From Oenanthe sinensis (taxonomy: Eukaryota > Streptophyta > Magnoliopsida > Apiales > Apiaceae): DNA of 64,000 bases. Under the pieces are notes generated by a model, which saw nothing but the letters and a program-made list of their open reading frames with translations, had not been told where the DNA came from and ran no database searches. The stretch spans positions 61,443,501-61,507,500 of the forward strand of contig CM053810.1 in assembly GCA_028671895.1 (NCBI GenBank). Reading direction: 5' to 3'. Each line of letters starts with the position of its first letter. Positions within the stretch are counted from its first letter, which is position 1. A program made the translations under genes and the position numbers. Of this stretch, positions 34,315 to 47,800 are shown in pieces.

Positions 34315-36573
34315 TTGTTATTAGAGAAGAAGCTAAATAGACAGTATAGAGAAGAAGAATAACGGACTCTGAATGTGCGTGTTTTGTTTGTTTGCTTTGC
34401 TTTGCTGAGCTGAGCACATATTTGGGAAGATAACCGTTCACAAAAGTTGTTATATATTGCTCCAAACCAATTAGCGACTGGTTGTGAATATTCTTTGCAA
34501 GGAGATTGAGCCATTTAGGTCGACTCCAAGTAATATAATTGTCCTCACTCCTCACTAATTGGACTAGTCCGCTACCTCATTCACAAAATTACTCTTATTA
34601 TTCTCGTTCCTGTTCTCTACTACTCTGTCACTTTAATTTCTGTATGTACCAACATTTTAAAAAAATTATTATATATAAGTATTTTTTATATAAAAAATTA
34701 AATTTTTAACTTTTATATTAAAAAAAAGAATTTCAAAATATTAAATGTATGTTTTTCAAAATATATGTATTAAATGTATGTATATTTTACATGCACATAG
34801 CACATTAAAATGTGTAAAAAGAATTTATAACAAAATTTTATGGAACGTTTTCTCGTGCAAAATAAAATATATATTAATCGGAAAACAAATAAAATATTAG
34901 GAAAATGATCTAATAATTTAAGAGAAATGTTATTTTGAGAGCTTTTTTTATTTTTAAAATATGCAGAATTATATTTTCTCTCTTAACAAACAAAAAATCT
35001 ACACTCTAATACAGACGGTTTTGGAAATAAAAGATAACATTTCCCTAATTTAAACCTGTTGTTTTAATAAAAAAATGGTTAACACGTGGGCGAGAACCAG
35101 AGGTAAGCAGCAAACTCATATCTCCAGTAACAAACAAAAAGCAAATAAGCAAATATCCTTGCTGTTTTAAATAGGAATCACATATAAATTTAGAGGATGT
35201 GGAGACATTTATAAACAAGAGGATTACCTGCGTACGAGGCCGCAAAAAAAACGTTTCAATAATGTCCTTGTCATTTCTTTTAATATCCCCCCAGGACCAC
35301 TATTATCACTCAAATAGGCCACCTTGAAAATTATAATCTAAAAAATAAAATATTTTATATACAAAAATGTTTAAAGGGTTCGTAAACAAGGGTGTACACG
35401 GTGCGGTTAGGGAGTAAAAACCGCCCTCAAATTGCATGTAACAGTTTTACAAAATCTCCACCCAGAATCGCATTTCCGGAATCGCATTTCCGGTTGCTGT
35501 TAATTGCATTTACGGATGCGATTAATCGCCACATTTTCAACCGTGAAATTGCGGTTGAAACGGCTCAGTTTCCGGTTTAATTATCTAAAAAATATATAAT
35601 AAATCTGTTATAATTATTATAAATTCATGTACTATTATTATATAGTACAATAAAAAAGATAAATTAAGGAGCAATATAATTAATAAAAAGAGTAATAAGT
35701 CTTTCAAGTTATATTATTAAGTACTCTTGTCGATAAAAATATAATATATATACACTAAAAATGTTTGATACAAAATTAAAACGATATATCAATCACGTTA
35801 TATACACTCAGTTGTGTTATATAATAACCTTATTTTGGAGTATATTTTATATTTTAAATAATTAAAATATTTTGTGTGGGTTATACTGACCTACTAGGTG
35901 TCTGGGCCAGTTTTCGGGCATCTCGACTAATATCAGTGGACATCCCACCACCAAAACGACCCACTTAAATCTGAATTATGTAAATATATGTAAATGTACA
36001 TATAATTTATTAATATATAGAAATTAATAAATATAATTATTATATTTTTAATTTTAGATTTAAGTATATATATGTTTTGCGGTTGCAGTTTGGTTTTAGA
36101 GATTTTTTAAATTTTAAAACCACAACCAAATCGCAATGAACAGTTATAAAAAATTGAATTCGCAATCATCCGCATTTTGCGGTTATTCACACATTGTGAT
36201 TCGGTTACAGGTGATTTGAACTTTGAACGTAGGATTGATGTGGTTGAGCGAATTATTTTTACACTCCTGCCATAAAGTTATACATGGATAAATCTGAAAA
36301 TATTTTAAAATAAAGTTTGATTTTTTAATAATACAATATTAAATTTAAACATGAAATTTACATAAAGCACATTTTTAGATAAGTGACCGACTGACCGTGT
36401 ACAAAAAAAATTATGATATAGCTTTCTTGTTAAACTATAATTTTGAAATTTGTTAATAAAATGAAAAAATTGTTGCTAAAATTGATTTTAGGTAAATTAG
36501 AAGTTTTTTGAATATAAAAATTAGATAATATTTTTAGAATTGTAGAATTTAATTTTTTATATTTATAAAAAAA
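34315..36573. other. PHOT2 upstream region
   Basis: Presumed PHOT2 promoter and 5' UTR followed by AT-rich spacer; no coding exon supported. A perfect G-box core CACGTG lies at 35083-35088, about 770 bp upstream of the PHOT2 start. A region at about 35388-36215 contains repeated GCGGTT/AACCGC and AATCGCATTTCCGG motifs near both ends and looks like a decayed hAT-type element, but no reliable ends or duplication were found. Confidence 0.4.
35083..35088. promoter_or_regulatory. G-box core upstream of PHOT2
   Basis: CACGTG hexamer, a binding site for bZIP/bHLH factors that often act on light-regulated genes. A single hexamer at about -770 from the ATG is weak evidence by itself. Confidence 0.25.
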
Positions 36574-36581
36574 ATTATATT

Positions 36582-36810
36582 GTGGCCGTTTGGGGTTCCT
36601 TAAACTTAAAATAAGTAGCTTATTTTATTTTTATTTTTTACATATTTTCATCTTTTTTTAAAAGATAAATATTTGTTTTAGAATTTTAAAATCAAATATG
36701 AACTTAATTATTTCCGGAAATAAGGGCTTATTTTTGGAAAGTACATACATCCCTACTTTTTTCGGAAATAAGGGCTTATTTCCATTAGTAACCGGTTGCC
36801 AAACAGACCC
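36582..36810. mobile_element. 229-bp hAT-like MITE
   Basis: Flanked by the 8-bp repeat ATTATATT (36574-36581 and 36811-36818). Termini GTGGCCGTTTGG and (reverse complement) GGGTCTGTTTGG form an imperfect inverted repeat, and inside both ends lie AAGGGCTTATTT/AATAAG blocks. Non-coding. The 8-bp duplication favours hAT, but an AT-rich duplication is weaker evidence than usual. Confidence 0.65.
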
Positions 36811-37787
36811 ATTATATTACAATATATCTTAATTTGAAATAATTATTCAAAAATAACTTTAGAGTCATTAACATATTTTTAGAAGTTATAATGAATACAT
36901 GATTATAGGTAAATAAAGTCACGCATAGATTTTTGAAGATTGGGACATTTACTTGTTTGGAATTTAAGAAAAGTGTTGTCACAAAAATTAGATGACTGTT
37001 TGATATTTTTTTAATTTATGCATGTTTTGAGTTATAATAAAAAAAATTTAGAATAATTTGATAATAAAATGTGTAATTACTTCCTGTCAAATTTGAAAAA
37101 TAGTTTTATTTTTTTTAAACATGGAGACGTGCTTTCTCAAAACAATCAAACACCTTTTCAGAAAATTGATTTTAAAATTTACCACACTTTTTTACTTTTT
37201 TTTAGAAAAAATCTATTATTATTATTATCATCAATAGCAATTCCAAACACATTCTAAATTACATAATTTTTATGAAAATCATGCTACTAAAGTCATATTT
37301 AGCAATTACACGAAGTTAGATTTTTTTCCACAAAATATATGAGAATATTATTATTATTGCAATTTTTTTATATATTTATAAAAAATTTTAAAATTATTAT
37401 CTATCTAAAATAATTTTCTGAAAACATCCTCACAATTTGTTTTCTCAATTTTTATATTTCAGTCAAAGGGTGTATTACCGAATCTATCAAAATATCAAGA
37501 TTCATGAACCTAATATTGCCAACCAAAGTAATTTATGAAGAGCACACAAACATATTACCCAGCCCGAACTAAAACTTATATTCCGCAAATTGTTGCCCAA
37601 GAATTACAAGATTTTTTTGCTATTCATGTTATTAATTATTTTATAGTTTTAATAAATTAATCATTGTTTAATGTTTTTAAAAGAAACTTCCTAAAATTAT
37701 TTACAACTCATCTGGATATAGTTAAAAAATGTTATTCATAACTAAGAATATTTAAATAAATAAAATTTAAATTAATTTTTTTGTATG

Positions 37788-37790
<3 letters not shown>

Positions 37791-37822
<32 letters not shown>
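37791..37822. repeat. (AT)n microsatellite
   Basis: About 32 bp of AT repeats just before the LINE 5' border. Confidence 0.95.
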
Positions 37823-37824
<2 letters not shown>

Positions 37825-37845
37825 CAACAAATTTTCGAGTGAGTT

Positions 37846-40800
37846 AAAGTAGAAGCAAGCCTCATTATCACTTACTAATGAGTTTTGAAAATAAACGGTC
37901 TTTCATGCAATAACTTCAGATCATGAGCCAATCAAGTTAGATCTGTTTAATACTGCTGTTACTAAGAAGCAGTTTCGGTTCAAATTTGAAAACACGTGGC
38001 TGAAGGAGGTAAATTTTCATTCTGACGTGTCTATTTTTTGGCAAAAGCTCCCCCCATCTCACCTTCTTCCAAAGCTCATTTCTGTCTCTGCTTATAAGGC
38101 AAGTTGGGGAAGGAATTTCTTTCATAAGTTTCGGGATAAAGTGATCAAGCAGAAGGAAGTTATTGAGACACTAAGAAGTAGAGAGGATACTGATGGCATT
38201 CAGCTCTATTTTGAAGAGAAAAACAGGTTAAATGACCTACTATTGCATGAGGAACTCTATTGGAAACAACGGGCTAAAGCTTTTTGGTTGGAAGAAGGGG
38301 ATACTAATTCGAGATTTTTCCATGCTGCAGCCTCAAGTAGGAAAAAAATGAATTATATCTCTTCTTTAAAAACTGACGATGGTAGTGTGGTATCAAAACA
38401 TGAGGACCTGTGTCACTTACTAAAATCTTATTACTCGAATGTTTTCGCTGCTACTGTTCAGGAAGTCAATATTCCTATGAATGAGAATGAAGTAAGGATT
38501 ACTGAAGCTCAGAATACTATGCTAACATCGGATCTCTCTTTTGAGGAGTTCACAGTGGCAGTAAAGAGCATGCATCCTGATAAAGCTAGTGGTCCGGATG
38601 GTTTAAATCTGGCATTTTTTCAACATTTTTGGAGTTTGCTCGGTAAGGAAGTTTTTAAGTGCTGTCAAGGGTGGCTGTTGGATTGTAAGTTCTCAGCAGA
38701 CATAAATGATACCATGCTGATTCTTATTCCTAAAAAGGATCATGTTGATGAAGTTAAGGATCTTAGGCCCATAGCCTTATGTAATGTCCTTTACAAAATT
38801 GTTTCAAAGGTGCTTGCGAATAGGCTTCAAAAAATATTACCTGTCCTGATCTCGGAAGAACAAAGTGCATTTGTCCCTGGTCGGAGTATAACAGACAATG
38901 TGCTTGTGGCGTTCGAGCTGATCCACTACATGAAACGGAAAACTAATGGTGAGATAGGCGATGTTGCTTTGAAACTAGACATAAGCAAGGCTTATGATCG
39001 AGTTTCCTGGAGTTATTTGCGGCATAGGATGGTGGCAATGGGCTTCTCTCATAGGTGGATTAATTGGATGATGATGTGTGTATCTTCAGTTTCTTATTCA
39101 ATTTCTTTTCAGGGATCGATGATTAGCCCTATTAAGCCTTCACGAGGTCTCTGTCAGGGAGATCCTTTATCACCTTATTTATTTCTCCTTTGTGTAGAGG
39201 GCTTATCGTTATCCCTTAAGACTGCAGCTAGCAACGCCTCAATTCAAGGTTGTCGTATATGCCCTCAAGCTCCTGCCATAACTCATCTTCTCTTTGCTGA
39301 CGATAGTTTTCTCTTCTTCAAAGCCACTACAGGGGAAGCCAACTCAATCAAAGCAATTCTTCGTCTATATGAAACTTTCTCTGGACATGCAATTAATTTT
39401 CAAAAATCTGCCATATTCTTCAGCTCGAATGGCCGCCGTGATAAACAAGATGAGTTAAGGGATGTGTTGGGAGTGTACAATGACATTGAAAATAGTAAAT
39501 ATCTTGGTCTCCCATCGCTCATTGGCAGGTCTAAAAAATCAGTCTTTAGATACTTGAAGGATAAAGTCTGGAAAAAGATCCAACATTGGAACACTAAACT
39601 CTTATCTAGAGCTGGGAAAACAGTATTAATTCGTAATGTTGCTCAGGTTATCCCATCATACACCATGTCGTGTTTTTTAATTCCTAAAACACTTTGTCAT
39701 GAGATTGAGAAGATGATGAATGTTTTTTGGTGGAACTCAAACTCTTCGAACAACAAAGGGGGTTAAGTGGCTCTCTTGGACCCACATGTGCATGTCAAAG
39801 AAATCTGGTGGCCTGGGTTTTCGTGATCTAAGTGGTTTTAATCTGGCTTTACTTGGGAAACAATGCTGGACTTTTCTAAATAACCCAAATGCTTTAGTGT
39901 CAAGATTGATGAAAGCGCGTTATTATCCCAATTGTAGCCTTCTGCAAGCTGCCAGAACAGGAAGAGCTAGTTATACTTGGTCAGGCTTATGGGAGCCAAA
40001 GAAACTATGAAAGAGGGGCTTAGATGGGTTCTGGGTAATGGTATGAGCATAAATATTTTCTCTGATAGGTGACTGCGAGGAAAAGACAACTTCTGCGTTA
40101 ATCAAGAGGAGGGTCGACATCTAGGGGAAGATATGAAGGTCAATGATTTTTTTATGAGTAGCAGCAAAATCTGGGATGAAACTAAGGTGCGAGCTACGTT
40201 TAACGCTGTTGATGCTGAAGTCATTTTAGCAGTTCGTATTCCACGGAATGTTACAATTGACAGGATTGCCTGGGTCCATTCGACTAATGGACAGTACTCT
40301 GTGAAATCGGGCTACCACAGTTGGCATAATCACCATATGTCAGATGTAGCTGTACAACAATCGGAAGGGTGGGCAAAAATCTGAAGACTATGTATTCCCT
40401 AAAAGATGAGAATTCTTCTATGGAGGTTATGTCGGAACAATGTTCCTATACGCATCCTGCTGAGGGGCAAAGGCATTAATCTACGAATCAGTTGTGCTAT
40501 GTGTGTAGGTGAGATTGAACATCTATTACATCTATTTTTCGACTGCCATGTTGCAACATCTTGCTGGCAAAAGGTAGGTTTAATGTATGATATGAGGACA
40601 GTGGAGAACGCTCTTGAATGGCTGCTAAACAAACTTTATATTGAAAAGAGTGACAATCTGATCAAAATTGGCACGGTTCTTTGGGGAGTTTGGTGGGCAA
40701 GAAACAAATGTGTCTGGGAACATAAGGCTATAACTCCTGATGTTGCTGTAGCATGGAGTTCTAAACAGATTTCAGATTGGAGAGAGATGCAAAAACGTAA

Positions 40801-41366
40801 ATCCCAGAGGAGCAACCAAGAGCCTAAGCCTACTGAGGGTCAAATTATAAGATGGGTTCATCCCCCTCCTGGTATGTATAAAATAAATGTGGATGCTTCG
40901 GTTTTTTAGGGTGAAAATCATTTCTCTGTTGGTTTGGTGTTGAGAGATCATCTAGGTCAATTTGTTCGAGGCAGGGTGCGCAAATATGCAGGTCGTGTTT
41001 TTGTGTTCGAGGCTGAGTTGGTTGGTATTTTAGAAGCTTTGTGATGGAACAGTATTCTCTCAGGGCACGTAATTGTAGTCGAAAGTGACTCACAGCTAAG
41101 TGTTAAGGCAATCAATTCGACGCTGCACAACCATCTTGAAGTAGGAGATCTAGTTGAACAATGCAGACTTATCATTGGAAGTTAAGCTGGTGTTTCTGTT
41201 GGTTTTGTTAAGAAGCAAGCAAACAAGATAGCGTATGTTATAGCTCGAATACCTTCTACGTTAAATAGCTTCATTGATTTATTGTCTCCTCCATTATGTG
41301 TGTTGGAGACACTCTTGTCGGATATTTGATTTTAATAGAATCCTTCTTATATTCAAAAAAAAAAAA
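37846..41366 (+). mobile_element. 5'-truncated L1-type LINE
   Basis: Recognisable ORF2 sequence starts at about 37850 near the end of the endonuclease domain (SDHEPIKLDL, the SDH motif) and runs through reverse transcriptase, zf-RVT and RNase H to a 3' A tract at about 41355-41366. ORF1 and most of the endonuclease are missing, as expected for incomplete target-primed reverse transcription. A degenerate flanking pair (AATTTTCGAGTGAGTT at about 37830 and AATTTTGAAAAGTGAGTT at about 41376) may be the old target duplication, but the second copy is 9 bp beyond the A tract. It ends about 500 bp before the ZDS start. Confidence 0.85.
37916..41328 (+). pseudogene. LINE ORF2 (reverse transcriptase - zf-RVT - RNase H), inactivated
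   Basis: The longest open stretch (to 39766) holds the reverse transcriptase: DKASGPDGLNLAFFQ, LIPKKDHVDEVKDLRPIALC, EEQSAFVPGRSITDNV, LKLDISKAYDRVSW, GLCQGDPLSPYLF and the catalytic FADDS box at about 39290-39310. A one-base excess in the G run at about 39757-39761 shifts the frame; the homologous reading continues in another frame with KGVKWLSWTHMC and KKSGGLGFRDLSGFNLALL. Stops follow near 40007, 40069 and 40382. The zf-RVT segment (LLWRLCRNNVPIRILL, CAMCVGEIEHLLHLFFDC) lies at 40410-40560. The RNase H region (WVHPPPGMYKINVDASVF onward, with VVESDSQLSV) is at 40853-41328 and has at least three in-frame stops. It is not functional. Confidence 0.85.
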
Positions 41367-41655
41367 TGCTGGATGAATTTTGAAAAGTGAGTTGGGCTAG
41401 ACTTATGTACAAACAAGTGGGGTGTAGCCTCTTGAACCGAAGCATAACAGGGAAGGATGAGTTAATAGTTTAGGCATGTTATTCATTGGCCCAACCTGAA
41501 CCTGTTAAAAAGTATACTGTAAATATAATAGAAGTAATTATAATGAAAATAATTTTCATCTTTATACTTTCTTCAAAAAAAAAAAAAAAATTCATCTTTA
41601 TGCTAGTGGCGGCAAGTGCGACACTTCTGTTTATCATCTCACCCGCACTCAACTC

Positions 41656-41690
<35 letters not shown>

Positions 41691-41869
41691 ACATATAGAA
41701 TTGGATATTATAAAATACGACATGTATAAAGTGAAAATGGAATCGAACAAGACAAAATATTCAACTCTTCGCATCTTCTCTAATTCTACCCTCTCTTGAT
41801 TCCCCTCTTCATCTATAATATATATTTTAAGCCTCAAAGGCCATACAGTTTTGTTTCTTTCTTTCCAAT
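41367..41869. promoter_or_regulatory. ZDS proximal promoter and 5' UTR region
   Basis: The 0.5-kb gap between the LINE tail and the ZDS ATG. It contains an A-rich run at about 41575-41590, a (TC)n tract at 41661-41686 typical of plant core promoters and leaders, and a TATAATATATATTTT stretch at about 41814-41828. Transcription start is not determined. The LINE insertion limits the undisturbed upstream region to about 500 bp. Confidence 0.45.
41661..41686. repeat. (TC)n repeat upstream of ZDS
   Basis: Thirteen uninterrupted TC units, about 185 bp before the ZDS start. Confidence 0.95.
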
Positions 41870-44800
41870 ATGTCAGCTGCTACATCCTCTATGTATTTTC
41901 CGGCCACTTTCCGGCCTGATTCTGCCGGGATTTCACTCCCCCGTTTCCATCCGTTAACTCAATCCAAGCCTCATACACTGATGCTTGTTCGCTCCGATTT
42001 AGAGAAAAATGTATCCGACATGAGCACCTATGGTATGTATTATCACTCTATTCATTCATTCTCAATTCATTGTTTTTTCAAGATTTTTTCATCAATTAGG
42101 AATTTTAAAGGATATGCTGTGATGGTGTTGAGTGATGATTGGGACTTTTTGATGTTTTTTCCGGTATGTTTGCGTACATTTGTCTTGACGTTGAAGTGTT
42201 TTTCAGAATTTTGATTGGACTAGTGTAATTTTATAGTGTGCATTGACTTGAGATAAGGTAAGATTTTAGTCTAGGGTGGCAAGATTATATCGGAACATGG
42301 TAGATTTCTGCCAGTCTTGTGTAGTTGAGAGAAGAATAAGTTAGATTTTAAAGTTGAAGCATTGTCTTCAAGTAATGTAGAAACGGCATGTGGAGTAGTT
42401 TAGTGCGGATATACGAGCATGGTATTTTTACGTTCAAAGTCGACAAGCTCAATGTATTTATTGCGTCAGATTTCTAGAGATGTCATTTGTGTCTGTCAGA
42501 CATAGTTCTGGTTGTTTTTAGTTCCATATACCTAATTTAGGTCACTAATATCTGGTCCGTACGGCCATAGCTAACAACTAACTCTACTAAGGTTTCATTA
42601 CTTTCATAGAACAATTTATGGTGTAATCACTTCCACCAAACTTTTAAAGAAAAAAATTATTGTAATAATTTTATGATCACTTCTTATTATTACTTGATAT
42701 TCTTAATTTTATATTCTATTCTTTGGCATCATACTGACGTATAAGATTCAACTGTCAGCTCCCAAAGGCCTATTTCCACCTGAACCAGAACACTACCGTG
42801 GACCAAAGCTAAAAGTGGCTATAATAGGAGCTGGCCTTGCGGGCATGTCTACTGCTGTCGAGCTCTTAGATCAAGGGCATGAGGTTAATATAGTCTCTTT
42901 TCAATACTCTTTTAATTTTCCAATAATATTCAGATTTATCACACACTTTTTAGTGCTTTTGTGTTGTCTTCCCTGCTTGAATATTTTTTAGATCACCAGA
43001 TTCTGTCAACTAATTAATTCCAGAGCAGGATAGATGAAATCATAGTTCATAGACATGAGAGAAGAAATACAATAATATCTGATCTGCCGTTCATTATGTT
43101 TACACAGTACTTGTTTTTCATGACACAAGAGCTCACCTATACGCCTTGGTTGATACAGGTGGATATATATGAATCAAGGCCTTTCATTGGTGGGAAAGTG
43201 GGTTCTTTCGTTGATAAACGAGGAAATCATATAGAAATGGGACTTCATGTGTTTTTTGGTTGCTACAATAATCTTTTCCGTCTTCTAAAAAAGGTAATGA
43301 AAGCTCTTTTTTGGTTACAAATATTGGAGTTATTCATGGTGATGAGTGATCACTCTTGGTCTTACATTAACTCCAATTTCATTCTACTTTGTCAGTGTCT
43401 AGTAAAGCAGTAATATAAAGAAAATATTTCCATGCTCATTAATTCTGTTACGAAATGAGGGACATCTGAATGTAGCAGTGTAGCTCATTCTGTACACTCT
43501 AATATACAAATCTTGCCTCTTGGTATGTGGAATTGTGGAGTGCTTTCATGTTTCTATTCTCTAATTAGCCCTGGGCTCCTGAAAACTTGTAATGTGCAGA
43601 ACGTAATTCATCAAAAATAATTGTGAAACATAAGTTGTTTAGCTTACAATAGAATACATGTTAGATGTACTATTTTTGAAAACCAGTGTATTATACTTGG
43701 GTGAATATTAGATAAACAGCATACTTTTTACATGCCAAGATGTGTATGAGGTGTAGTAGTGTACATGAATGTATATTTTGATAATATATGGGGGGGGGGG
43801 GCAGCTTGCTCAAACTATGGTATTCATCTGTTTATTTGCTATTTTACCCATCAAAGCAAGCTCTATCTTCAGAATCAGGGATTTATTTAAACTAGAAATA
43901 AGCTTTGTCCGAGGTAGTTGACAACTCAATTACCCTCGGTGGTAGTTACTTGATTTATTAGTACTCCATTTGTGTATTTGAAATGGTCGAAATCTTGCAC
44001 TTTGGCACTCAAATCCTATAGGATGATCATATACGTCAACCAGGAAAGCAAAAAACCAAAGGAGGGTGATCCGAGTTTTGATTATTGGGATTGCAATAAT
44101 GCTCAAGTCAAGTCGTAGCTAACTCCATGGCGTTGCGTTTCGCAAGATCCAACTCGTAGTTGAATAGATAAAATTTAAATCTCTGCAAGTTTCCATTCAT
44201 CAATTGAAGTTTGTAGTTTAAATTTAACAAGATTCTCACTATCTCTGCTTGATAGGTTGGTGCAGATAAAAATCTTCTCGTGAAGGATCATACTCACACT
44301 TTTGTGAACAAAGGGGGTGAAATTGGTGGTATAACTTCACATCAATCTTGTACATTTACTTGTGACAGAAAGAACAACCTTTATGTCGTACAAGGCCTTA
44401 ATTACATTATATATTTTATTGATATATATCCCACTGCAGAGCTCGATTTTCGTTTCCCAGTTGGAGCACCATTACATGGAATAAATGCTTTTTTGACCAC
44501 GAATCAGCTTAAGGTAGTGTTCTAGACATTTGTACTGTATAATATTCTTGATTTATTAAAAAATATATGATGCCCACTGCAATCAGTTCCATTATCTAAT
44601 TTATATGCTGTACATGTACCTTGGAATCTGATTTCGACAATCATACTTCTAATACTCTTAAGTTTTATTATTGAAATTTGGTAGTTATCACAACTTTTTC
44701 CTGTTGATCAGGAAATCTTTAGACCACCGACCCGAACTACATATTTTTATTCTATGATCAGAACACTGGTATGTCTAATAGAAAATGACTCTATACATCA

Positions 44801-47800
44801 AATTGAAAAAGATCTTTGACTTTCCGATTACCGAAAGTACCTTGCACATATAATAAAGGACTGATGTTATAATATTCTTGATACCTTAGGCCTATTATTT
44901 GTCCGAGAGTACAAATCTAGAACATACAAGTCATACGTATTTAACTGAATGCATGCCTTAGAATAACCTGTCATTCCTTTATTGTAGAATGCTTGACCAG
45001 CTGATTGGTAGGTTTTAGAGTGGGACCCTCCATAGCATCGGGTGACCAAGTACTGCTATAGAGCTCTTGCAACGTATTGGGCACCCTCTTAGAGTATTAG
45101 ACTATTAGTAAATGTTATCCTAATATAGCCATGCTGGTAGATCCTAGCCGCCCTTCCTCAACAAGATGGCTGGTTGTGATATTGATCTTACGGGGAGAAC
45201 ACTGTACAATCCTTTGCCCTATGTGCCAGAGTTTCCAATTTCGTCTGTATCTAAAACTAGGAAGTGCGTCTTTACCTGAGCTGCAGATCATAAAAGGTTC
45301 TCGGAATACCAGTAACACCAGCAGAGAAATGAGTGGAACAGACTGTCATGTCATAGCATTTTCTTACATAACCTCCATTCCATATTGTCTGTCTATACTC
45401 TGCCTTGAATGTCAGTTTGGTAAAGTTTTTTGAATTATTGTCTTTACAGAACACATCTCTTTTGAGTTTTGACTAAGCTTAAAAGCTAGCTTACAGTATT
45501 ACACAAATTGCTAATAGCTTTAGTAAGCTTTTGTCACTCAAGCAGCAAGATTTTGAACTCAGCCAAGTGCATACGATGCTATTTTGTCATTAATATTACT
45601 ATGACCATAGATTGCTGGTTCAAAGCATTCCATAATATTCTTTGTTTGCAATTCTGAAAGTCATTTTTCTTGATATCCATTTAATATATCTTAAGCAACT
45701 AATGTATGCATTTATCTCTTACTTGGAGCTCTACATGATGTTTTATGGAATCTGATTTTTGTATTCCAGACTTATGATAAAGCAAGAAATGCTCTTGCCC
45801 TTGCACTTAGTCCTGTTGTGCGTGCACTTGTTGACCCAGATGGAGCAATGAGGGACATAAGAAATTTGGATAATGTAAGAGATATAGCTAGAACCTAGCT
45901 CTAACAACCATTCCTTTATGTACTTGCTTTTTTTTCTTTTTGATCTCTTCTGACTATATTTTCTTCTTTGTTTCAGATTAGTTTTTCAGAATGGTTCTTA
46001 TCCAAGGGGGGCACACGCAAGAGTATCCAGAGAATGTGGGATCCTGTTGCTTATGCTCTTGGATTTATAGACTGCAACAATATGAGTGCTCGTTGTATGC
46101 TCACTATATTCTCATTGTTTGCAACTAAAACAGAAGCATCCCTCTTGCGCATGCTTAAAGGTTCTCCTGATGTTTTCTTGAGTGGACCTATTAGAGACTA
46201 CATTACCCAAAAAGGGGGAAGGTAAAACTGAATACATATGATCAGATCATCATGCAATACTATGTATTATGTAGTTATACTTTTATTTGGTACTAATATC
46301 TCTAAAACAACAGGTTCCATCTTAGGTGGGGATGTCGAGAGATTCTTTATGAAAAATCTAGTGATGGCCAAACATACATATCAGGGATTGCCATGTCTAA
46401 GGTAGGGTATTTATTTCACTGTTGTGCTAGAAATTTATATACCCAATTAAAAGAAAACCTTTAAAATTTTCGTTGTTGTTTCTTTAATCTGCCTTAATTA
46501 AGTATATACCAATGTATCCAAATCCTCAAAATTACTGCTAAAATATAATGTAAGATCCTCGTAAATCCTCCTTCTAACACCTTAAGGTTTTAGGAAAACT
46601 GATAACCTAACATGGTGTTAGAGCTCAGTGTTGGTAGAGGTCCCAAAAATGGGCTTTCAAGTATGGGGGAGTGTTAGAATATAATATAGGATCCTCGTAA
46701 GTCCTTCTCCTAACAACTTAAGTTTTTTGGAGAACTGGTAACTTAACGATTACAGTAGTTTGTTTTGTAAATATCATTTAAATTAGATGAGATAGGTGCC
46801 TTCTACATATATCAGTCTTTTCTTTTGTTAAATTTTCAGTCAAATCCTTACGAATAGTCGTCTCAATCATTAAATACCTTCTATCTTAAGTAAACGACAT
46901 TACATTTCAGTTTAGGAGTATCTAGTAAATTAGTAATCTATGTCAACACTCAACACTAAACAGGATCCCTTACCTCTCAGTGTAATTGATCTCATTGATT
47001 TCAGAAGTGGTTCTAGTTTCCAATTAAAAGGCATTGAATTGCAGAAATATGAAAGTTCAATTGAAGATGAGAGAGGACATAATTCTGGAAGGGATGGGTA
47101 AATACTAAATAGTCACAAAATCACTGAATGCAGAGCACATCCAGAAGTCCATTAATATGTAAAACTTATCATGGCTTTATGCCTTTACCGGACTAGAATA
47201 TGTATCATTTTCTGATATAAATCATCCTTGTAGATAATCATTTACCTAGTTAAGAAAAAATGCAATGTACAGCTTATGGCTTGAAGGCTAAGAGAACCAG
47301 GAAGCTATATAGAACCTAATTTGACAAGGGAAAAAAATAGAATTCCTCAGGTTTAAATGTTGATAAATATTCCATCCAACTAACTAAGATACCAAAAACT
47401 AGCCAAGCAACTGAAGTATTTTTTTTTCTCTTGAAATATAGTAAATTTGCATAGCAAAACAAAGACAAAACAACAGCATATTAGACGTCGTTTCTGTTTG
47501 TCCATGTAAAAATCCAGTTGAATCCTGAGTTCAGATCGAAAATCCGGGTCAAATCTTGATATATAATCCAAAATAAGCACATTCTGCGAGCAAGTCACTT
47601 AGGCATCCACAAGCTTACCACATGCCCCAAAATATCGTGTTTTTATCATGGTGCACTTGGTAGGAGAGGTTAAGCTTATATTTTGATCAAAGTGTTGCAA
47701 TATCGGACAGGGTGTTACCACCCCAGCTTAAAAACCATCCAAGTCATGGTTTTGTGAAGGCATCTAGAATCTTAAAAAACCAACTGCTGCTGGCTGGCTC

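Noticed and set aside
45115..45454. Overlapping frames on both strands in ZDS intron 5
   Set aside because: Intronic, no conserved motif, and flanking ZDS exons join in phase without them.
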